From Deltaproteobacteria bacterium (GTDB lineage: Bacteria; Desulfobacterota_B; Binatia; UBA9968): DNA of 27,485 nucleotides. This document shows positions 22,311 to 27,485 of this stretch, in pieces. The stretch is from positions 1 through 27,485 of the forward strand of contig JACPSF010000018.1 in the NCBI GenBank assembly GCA_016193385.1, written 5' to 3'. The notes below the pieces were generated by a model. The model saw nothing but the letters and a program-made list of their open reading frames with translations, had not been told where the DNA came from and searched no databases. Both the position numbers and the translations under genes were made by a program. Within the stretch, counting starts at the first letter, position 1. Every line of letters begins with the position of its first letter.

Positions 22311-22356
22311 ATATATATGATTTCGGCATAAACGGTCAACATATAAAACATTGACC
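22311..22356 (-). promoter_or_regulatory. Predicted promoter with inverted repeat, upstream of the radical SAM-like gene
   Basis: On the minus strand TTGACC (22339-22334) is followed by an AT-dinucleotide run giving TATATA at spacing 16 or 18. The -35 box is one arm of a perfect inverted repeat GGTCAA-N11-TTGACC (22334-22356), a plausible regulator site. It lies about 80 bases above the ATG at 22254. Confidence 0.5.
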
Positions 22357-22658
22357 TTCGCTTAACTCAATAGATGGCAGTTTGTAGGGCCGCACGAACA
22401 TAATTGGCCCCGATGGAGCCCGCCAGGACATTGGGAAACCGGCCCCGACGGGGGTGACGCCCGTCAATTGACCACACTGATCGCTTGGCCTAAGGGGGTG
22501 GCGCAGGTATAAGGCCCCTATTTTACGGCAATTTCATACGAACTTGCGGTTTTTCTGCTCCCAAAAAGTCGACCCTTCGTTCCAAGACAGATAGTGCAGG
22601 AAACTGGTCCACGAATTGCTTCTAAGCTCGAAGCTGATCTCGGTTTGGAGGTTCAGAC
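22357..22658. other. Gap with no gene
   Basis: About 300 bases between the divergent radical SAM-like gene and the small membrane protein gene. One perfect hairpin GACGGG-N7-CCCGTC lies at 22447-22465. No open frame with a ribosome-binding site and no RNA family was recognised. Confidence 0.4.
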
Positions 22659-23036
22659 ATGACTTACATCCTGTTGGGATTTTCAGTAGCTGGCTTATCG
22701 ATATGCGCTTTCATCCTGTTTTTTGACCAAGGCAGGTGGTTTCCTGCCTTTGCTCGGAGAGATCAGAAGAAACCGACAAAGGATCTCTTTACATGGACTG
22801 ATCAGGCGGACCCGGCTGCCACGGGCGCTGACGAAACGCGGGCGCAGGAAATAGGGCGGGAAGAGAGGCTCCACATAATACCCGAGACCAGATTTACGCC
22901 GCTCAATGATGGTGAGACCGGGGGTGCTGACGTACGCTTTCAATGGGGGAAATATACGCTACGAGAGCTGGAGGCGAATTTTGCAGCCGAGATTCCTTCT
23001 CTAAAAAACGAACCAAGAAGGGCAAGGCTCCGATAA
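22659..23036 (+). CDS. Small single-pass membrane protein, unknown function
   Basis: The 125-aa product has one hydrophobic segment at residues 3-22 (YILLGFSVAGLSICAFILFF), followed by a short basic stretch and a soluble charged region with no recognisable domain. This looks like an N-terminal membrane anchor. GGAGG lies seven bases before the ATG, so the start is good. It precedes the membrane-anchored coiled-coil gene on the same strand by about 150 bases and the two may work together. No family was recognised. Confidence 0.65.
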   Translation: MTYILLGFSVAGLSICAFILFFDQGRWFPAFARRDQKKPTKDLFTWTDQADPAATGADETRAQEIGREERLHIIPETRFTPLNDGETGGADVRFQWGKYTLRELEANFAAEIPSLKNEPRRARLR

Positions 23037-23189
23037 ATTCGCGACTGTGATAATCATTCGTCCCCGAGACCAGATGGTGCCAATTTGCGACACTTTGACG
23101 TTATTTTGCCGTTTCAGGCAATCCAGTAACCCCGTTTTCTCAAAGAAATCCTAAACAAACAGTTGGCCCCAAATTTGCTGCCTTCCATT

Positions 23190-24623
23190 ATGTTGTCAGG
23201 GATGGGGCTGATGGAATCGTTACTGAGTTTGGGATCTTTCGAGCTACCGCTTCCAGTTTGGCAGGTGATACTCTATATCTGCCTGGTTACTTTTTTTATC
23301 CTTTCCGGCAGAATCAGATTCTCCCTTTTGACTACATTCCTCTTCGTTATTTACTGGATGTTCCTTGTTTCCTGGCCATACCTTATGGGCACGGCAAGGG
23401 GCGATTCGATAGCCATGACCGCTTATATCGTATTCGGATTCGCCCTCGCAGGTATGGGCGTTTACGTCTACTTTTTTTTCAACGAGACGGGGCGGACGCC
23501 GGGTTTTATGTCATACGGGGTCAGCAGACTGGAAAAGACTCTCATCAAACGCATTGACAAAATGGAGGCTGCTGTCTTGGAGGCTGATACCAAGGCCGCA
23601 AGAGAAGTTCAAGGACTGGCAGGTCTCAAGGACGGTCTTGAAGAGAAATTAGGCCCGTTGGCAGGTCACCTGGTCGAGATAGACAAAATTCTTCAAGGGA
23701 AAGAGTCAACCCTCAGAGACTTGGAAGAGAATCTGCTGGCCAGATTGGATGATCTGGAGTCAAGGCTTGAAGAGAAAGAAGGATTGGTAGAGTCACGGAA
23801 CTGGCAGGTTAAAGATATCGCGTCCAAGGCGGGGCGAGACATTTCAACGCTGAAAGCGCAGCTACGTGAAAAAGAAGGGCTCTTGAGCAAAAAAGATGAG
23901 GCGCTGAGAGAACTCGAAACGAATACGACGGCGAAGATTGTAGAGCTGGAAGACAAACTTGCGAGCCAAGGGGCCAGAAAAGCGGAGTTGAAAGATCAGC
24001 GGGCTGAGCTGGAGGAAAAGATCGCGGCCTTGCAGGCTCAGCTTAGGGAAAAGGATGCGCTCCTTGGTCCCCAGGAATCCTCAGTCGGGGAGCCGGGGAA
24101 TAGTCTGACAGCGAAGCTCCGAGAAGTAGAAAACCAGCTTGCGAAGAAAGAGGGTTTGCTGCTGGAGAGAAGCCGGGAACTCAAGGAACTCAACGCCGAG
24201 GTGGAGAGTCGGGTAGGCCTATTGCGGGCCGAGCTTCAGGAAAAGAACGATCTTCTCAGCAGGAAAGAATTTGAATTGAAGGAGCTGGAGAAAGATTCGT
24301 CAGTAAATGTACACGCGTTGAAGGCGCAATTGAGCGAAAAAGAGGCACAGTTGGAGGCCTGGGAACTCGATGTGAGCGCCCGCGACTCAGGCGCGGCAGA
24401 AAAGGTCGCGGCGCTTCAGGCCCGGCTAGAGGAACTGCAAGATCACTTGGAGGAGAAAGAGAACCTGTTACAGGCCAAGGACAGAGAGGTAAAGGAACTC
24501 GAATCTGAGGCACAAGATAAAATCGCAGTGTTGCAGACCGAGCTTAAGGAAAAGGAAGAATTGCTTCGCAGAGGAGGACCATTCGTCCCCTTCCGCGCGG
24601 GTTTCCACTCTCAGAGAGACTAG
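23190..24623 (+). CDS. Membrane-anchored long coiled-coil protein with about 32-residue repeats
   Basis: The N-terminal 100 residues contain three hydrophobic segments (VWQVILYICLVTFFILSG; LLTTFLFVIYWMFLVSW; AYIVFGFALAGMGVYVYFF). The rest is an almost unbroken coiled coil of some 340 residues. In the distal half a unit of about 32 residues recurs: L-x-A-Q-L-x-E-K-E-x-L-L-x-x-K-(D/E)-x-x-L-x-E-L-E, for example LKAQLREKEGLL, LQAQLREKDALL, LRAELQEKNDLL and LKAQLSEKEAQL. It ends in a non-helical GGPFVPFRAGFHSQRD tail. Such architecture suggests a structural or tethering role at the inner membrane; no family was recognised. The start is uncertain: ATGs at 23190, 23202 and 23211 and a TTG at 23163 are all in frame, and none has a strong SD. 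Confidence 0.75.
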   Translation: MLSGMGLMESLLSLGSFELPLPVWQVILYICLVTFFILSGRIRFSLLTTFLFVIYWMFLVSWPYLMGTARGDSIAMTAYIVFGFALAGMGVYVYFFFNETGRTPGFMSYGVSRLEKTLIKRIDKMEAAVLEADTKAAREVQGLAGLKDGLEEKLGPLAGHLVEIDKILQGKESTLRDLEENLLARLDDLESRLEEKEGLVESRNWQVKDIASKAGRDISTLKAQLREKEGLLSKKDEALRELETNTTAKIVELEDKLASQGARKAELKDQRAELEEKIAALQAQLREKDALLGPQESSVGEPGNSLTAKLREVENQLAKKEGLLLERSRELKELNAEVESRVGLLRAELQEKNDLLSRKEFELKELEKDSSVNVHALKAQLSEKEAQLEAWELDVSARDSGAAEKVAALQARLEELQDHLEEKENLLQAKDREVKELESEAQDKIAVLQTELKEKEELLRRGGPFVPFRAGFHSQRD

Positions 24624-24650
24624 GTCCCGCTTGAAGAATCCCGGGCTGCT

Positions 24651-24690
24651 GATCGCCTTAAGGCGGTCTGTTGTCTAAAGGGGCTTTTTT
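24651..24690 (+). terminator. Possible terminator after the coiled-coil gene
   Basis: The hairpin GATCGCC-TTAA-GGCGGTC (24651-24668, 7 bp with one G-T pair) is followed 16 bases later by AGGGGC and a T6 run. The distance between stem and T-run is longer than in a standard terminator, so it is only a candidate. Confidence 0.35.
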
Positions 24691-24710
24691 CTCCGACCCC
24701 GGGCCGCCTC

Positions 24711-25820
24711 CTACAGGCGGTCCTCCAGCCAATCCAACATGTATGGCACGTTGTGGGCCCAATAATCGTGGCTGCAGTGGATCGTGCCGCCGGCATGCGG
24801 GTCGTCGTAAATCGTCAACGTCTTATCAGCACCGGCTATCTCCCTGAACAGGCGTTTGGCGCCATCGACGTTCATGAGTCGATCGTCGGCTCCGTGTGTG
24901 ATCAACACCGGGCACGTTATTCGGTGGGCCACCCCTTCCACGGTGAAAGCCTTGAGCTTCTCACGAGCTTCGGCGTCGCTGATTCCGCCGAGCAGCCGCC
25001 GCAGCGTGGGTTGGAGCTGCTCGCAGAACAGGTAGAGATCGTCGAGCACACTGTAACAGCCGCTCCAGCCAATTAGCGCCTTGATGCGCGGATCAAAGGC
25101 CGCCGCGCGCGGCGCATAATATCCTCCCATGCTGATGCCCATTAACGCGACCCGCTCGGGGTCCACTTCCGGGCGGGAGAGGAGATAGTCGACGCAGACC
25201 CGGGACGGGGTTTCATAATCGTAGCGCGTAGGTATCCCCTTGACGTATAACGACGAGCCCCGGCCGGGAGTATCAACCAGCAGCAGGGCCCGGCCACGCT
25301 CGAGGACCTGCCTGCCGCTGAAAAAGATTTCCTCCGAGAACGCGTCCGCCCCGCCGATCAGGAAGACCGCAGGCCACGGACCGGGACGAGGGTTGATAGG
25401 GTGGCAAAAATACCCCTCGTACTCCTCGTTTCCGCAGCGGATGGTAATGATTTCTATCGGGGGAAAATGCAGCTTAGCTGCAGCCCGAAAGTTTTCCTGG
25501 GACTTGACAAAGCGCTGGGTCCTTTTGGCCTTATCCTCTGTGCCGAGAAAGACATCGGACATCCGGTAATATTGATTCGCGTGAAAAAAGTTTTGCATCG
25601 CCGATCGCTGATGGCCGAGCGCAAGAGCTTTCTTAGCCTTCGCTTCGGTCGACTCGGCCAAAGCCAGCCAGGCGCGCTCCCACGCGGCTTTATCGCCAGC
25701 CTCCAGACCACGGCACACCCGGACGATGTCAAAGACGTCGCCGCCCCCCTGCTGAGCCTCGGCAACGAGCCGGAGCGTCTGCGATTCAAATGAATGCGTC
25801 GGTTTAAAGAAGTCGAGCAT
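24711..25820 (-). CDS. Alpha/beta hydrolase, 2,6-dihydropseudooxynicotine hydrolase-like
   Basis: A serine hydrolase of 369 aa. Residues 1-120 form a helical cap-like N-terminal domain (WERAWLALAESTEAKAKKAL, then FFHANQYYRMSDVFL), and the catalytic domain follows. The nucleophile elbow GISMGG is at 228-233 (Ser230), the acid lies in HGADDRL (about 312) and the His in DPHAGG or IHCSHDYW (342-351). This N-terminal-helix architecture is that of the DHPON hydrolase / C-C bond hydrolase group, which cleaves carbon-carbon bonds beside a ketone. The real substrate is not known. AAGGAGGG lies just before the ATG. It is divergent from the neighbouring MFS gene. Confidence 0.85.
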   Translation of the reverse strand: MLDFFKPTHSFESQTLRLVAEAQQGGGDVFDIVRVCRGLEAGDKAAWERAWLALAESTEAKAKKALALGHQRSAMQNFFHANQYYRMSDVFLGTEDKAKRTQRFVKSQENFRAAAKLHFPPIEIITIRCGNEEYEGYFCHPINPRPGPWPAVFLIGGADAFSEEIFFSGRQVLERGRALLLVDTPGRGSSLYVKGIPTRYDYETPSRVCVDYLLSRPEVDPERVALMGISMGGYYAPRAAAFDPRIKALIGWSGCYSVLDDLYLFCEQLQPTLRRLLGGISDAEAREKLKAFTVEGVAHRITCPVLITHGADDRLMNVDGAKRLFREIAGADKTLTIYDDPHAGGTIHCSHDYWAHNVPYMLDWLEDRL

Positions 25821-26040
25821 GAGCCCTCCTTAAAAGGCAAACCGCACGAGAGAATCCGAAAGCTCCCAACGCCAGCCAGCCGTACCAAAATCGGCATCTT
25901 TCCAAAGCATATTCGGCACAGGGCGAATCTGTCAACTTGAGGCAGGATCTCTGCCAGTGTATAAGCGCTTGAGGAGGACGGCCGCATCCTGTCTCCTTGC
26001 TCGGTTTTTTGCCTATCAGGCCGGGTAAAATGCTGCGGTT

Positions 26041-27225
26041 ATGAAAATTTCCGGCACTACACTTTATGCACTGGCCGCGGTTGCTCAGTCTTCCGGCGCT
26101 TCGGGCGCAGCGACGCTGGCTCCGTTTTACATGAAGGCGCAAGGGTTCACAGTCGGTTGGGTCGGGATTCCTCTCGTGATCAACGGGCTCGGGCGTGTCG
26201 GATCTGACTTGTTGTCGGGTTACCTTGCCACTTACGTCAACCCCGCAACCTTGCTGATCGTAGCGACGTCAATCGGTCTAGCGTTCTCGATTCTTGGGAT
26301 CCTTTTCCGTGAATGGATGCCAGTCTTCCTGAGCGTCTGGATGGTGTTCGGCCTGACCGAGGCGATGATTGCTCTCTCCCTACGCAAAATTGCCTTTGAT
26401 CTGTCGCCCCCGGAGCGACAGGGTCGTATCCAAGGGCAAGTGGCCTCGGCCTTGGGAATCGGCTTCACCCTGGGCCCGGCGCTGGGCGGGGTCGTGGGCG
26501 CGTGGTGGGGCCCGGGGTTGCTCTTCCTGTTTTACGCCGCTCACCAGGCGGTGACCCTTGGCCTGGTCTTTCTTACTGGCGGTCACCGGGCAGGCAAACC
26601 CACAACAACTGAGCGGGTGGCTCTGTTACGGGAGGGGCGAAGGCTGTTGAGCTTGCCCCCGTTCGCTGCGGCGTGTCTTGCGATCTTCCAGTCCTTTTTG
26701 TTTCTCACGGGCGTAACCCGTGTGGCCTTTCCTTTTTTGGCGGTATCCCGGGGGCTCACCCTGGATGTGGTGGGTACCATGGTGAGCCTATCGCGGCTGA
26801 CGGATACGTGGGGGCGGTTTTCCGGTGGTTGGCTCTGCGATCGGTTCGGAACGGCACGGGTGATAGCGGGGGGGATCTTGATTGGCATCCCGATGTTTAT
26901 TTTGGAACTGTATGGAACGGGGTTTGGGGGTTTGCTCGCGCCTTTATGCTTCATGACGATGGGATTCGGCTTTACCAACGTTGGCTCGACGACGCTCGCC
27001 CTACAGGTAGCAGGGCAGAATACGAAGGCGATCGGCCTTGCGCTGGCACGCGCGTCGACCTCATTTGGGCAGATGTTTGGCCCGCTGCTAGCCGGCCTTC
27101 TCGTTCAGGAGCTGGGATATAGTGGGGGGTTCACGGGTATGGGCCTGTTCTCGCTCGTAGTGTTGATCGGTGTTATTTACGGACTAAAGGGCGCCGCAAG
27201 TACGGGCAGGAAGGATCAATCTTGA
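26041..27225 (+). CDS. MFS transporter
   Basis: A 394-aa integral membrane protein with about twelve hydrophobic segments and the duplicated major facilitator layout. A weak loop-2-3 motif (GLGRVGSDLLSGYLA) is at residues 49-63, and its repeat in the second half is SLSRLTDTWGRFSGGWLCDRFG. GIGFTLGPALGGVVGAWWG in helix 5 resembles the antiporter motif. It would export or import a small molecule using the proton gradient; the substrate is unknown. It is divergent from the hydrolase gene with a gap of 220 bases, which may hold both promoters. The ATG has no strong SD, so the start is moderately certain. Confidence 0.9.
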   Translation: MKISGTTLYALAAVAQSSGASGAATLAPFYMKAQGFTVGWVGIPLVINGLGRVGSDLLSGYLATYVNPATLLIVATSIGLAFSILGILFREWMPVFLSVWMVFGLTEAMIALSLRKIAFDLSPPERQGRIQGQVASALGIGFTLGPALGGVVGAWWGPGLLFLFYAAHQAVTLGLVFLTGGHRAGKPTTTERVALLREGRRLLSLPPFAAACLAIFQSFLFLTGVTRVAFPFLAVSRGLTLDVVGTMVSLSRLTDTWGRFSGGWLCDRFGTARVIAGGILIGIPMFILELYGTGFGGLLAPLCFMTMGFGFTNVGSTTLALQVAGQNTKAIGLALARASTSFGQMFGPLLAGLLVQELGYSGGFTGMGLFSLVVLIGVIYGLKGAASTGRKDQS

Positions 27226-27410
27226 TTTCAACAGGTCGATTATTTGTTTGCCGCATCGAATCTCGGCTCTGCTTTCATCGCGAGCATCCCACCTTGATCG
27301 ATGGACCGAAGCAGAGTTTTCCCCTTTAGCCGTCGGTTAGCGCCCTAGTCTTACTGTGTCAATAAAATCATGGTATTATGCATGGAAATTCGTGTAGGAG
27401 GTGAATATCC

Positions 27411-27485
27411 ATGCCGAAGCTTGCCGACTTCGAACGGTACATCAATCACCTGTGCGAAACGCTGGGGCACCAGGACCGCCACGCC
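27411..27485 (+). CDS. Partial transposase, IS701-family N-terminus
   Basis: The right edge cuts this gene after 25 codons. AGGAGG lies nine to ten bases before the ATG, a strong SD. The visible residues (ADFERYINHLCETLGHQDRH) resemble the start of IS701-type DDE transposases, which typically run L-x-x-F-x-x-x-x-x-x-x-x-x-x-x-LGHxDRR. The left inverted repeat should lie in 27226-27410, perhaps near 27330-27365, but cannot be fixed with one end only. Confidence 0.65.
   Translation, partial: MPKLADFERYINHLCETLGHQDRHA

Noticed and set aside
24704..24720. CCGCCT-N5-AGGCGG hairpin at the end of the hydrolase gene as a terminator
   Set aside because: On the minus strand it is followed by an A-run, not a T-run, and on the plus strand by mixed sequence.
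1..27485. CRISPR arrays, tRNA or rRNA genes
   Set aside because: No regularly spaced direct repeats, tRNA cloverleaf or rRNA-conserved sequence was seen by reading; a tRNAscan or Infernal run would be decisive.

Overview
The window is a bacterial chromosomal segment with compact, mostly co-directional gene clusters, Shine-Dalgarno starts and frequent GTG/TTG starts. The gene content suggests a metabolically versatile, partly anaerobic soil, sediment or subsurface lineage of the Desulfobacterota / Binatota / Rokubacteria (NC10) kind: prenyl-FMN decarboxylases, CoA-transferase, acyl-CoA ligase, an old-yellow-enzyme/FAD reductase, a molybdenum hydroxylase and a B12/radical SAM protein. This placement is inference from gene content; no rRNA or tRNA gene was seen.

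Region 1 (1-5.7 kb) is an accessory, defence-like patch. It holds a truncated coiled-coil gene at the left edge, a type IV toxin-antitoxin pair (AbiEi/AbiEii) with a readable promoter/operator and flanked by two directly repeated copies of a dispersed sequence, a cluster of perfect hairpins, a SIR2-domain protein beside the decayed remains of a D12-class adenine methyltransferase, and a DUF5678 + retropepsin-like protease fusion. Region 2 (5.77-13.8 kb, minus strand) is one catabolic operon. In transcription order it encodes CoA-transferase A and B, two UbiD-like decarboxylases, a phenylacetate-CoA-ligase-like enzyme, a 59-aa protein, a truncated amidohydrolase, and a full-length OYE/2,4-dienoyl-CoA-reductase-type flavoprotein interrupted by two in-frame UGA codons. 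It fits activation, (de)carboxylation and reduction of an aromatic or unsaturated acid.

Region 3 (14.1-20 kb, plus strand) carries an ornithine cyclodeaminase/mu-crystallin family enzyme, a tandem GAPDH pair whose first member lacks the catalytic cysteine, and a lone molybdopterin-binding hydroxylase subunit behind a hairpin-rich leader. Region 4 (20-22.3 kb, minus) has a divergent DAHP synthase and a B12-binding/radical SAM protein that has lost its Fe-S-cluster segment. Region 5 (22.6-27.2 kb) has a small membrane protein, a membrane-anchored long coiled-coil protein, an alpha/beta hydrolase and an MFS transporter. The right edge cuts into an IS701-type transposase.

The most interesting object is the flavoprotein gene. 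Its first UGA falls exactly where other old yellow enzymes carry the flavin-contacting Thr/Cys, and a perfect 6-bp hairpin with a UGGAC loop begins 13 nt downstream, as expected of a bacterial SECIS. This makes it a candidate selenoprotein. The competing explanation is gene decay, and this window has other decayed or deleted genes (methyltransferase, amidohydrolase, radical SAM, the ubiD-ubiD junction), so both readings are kept open.
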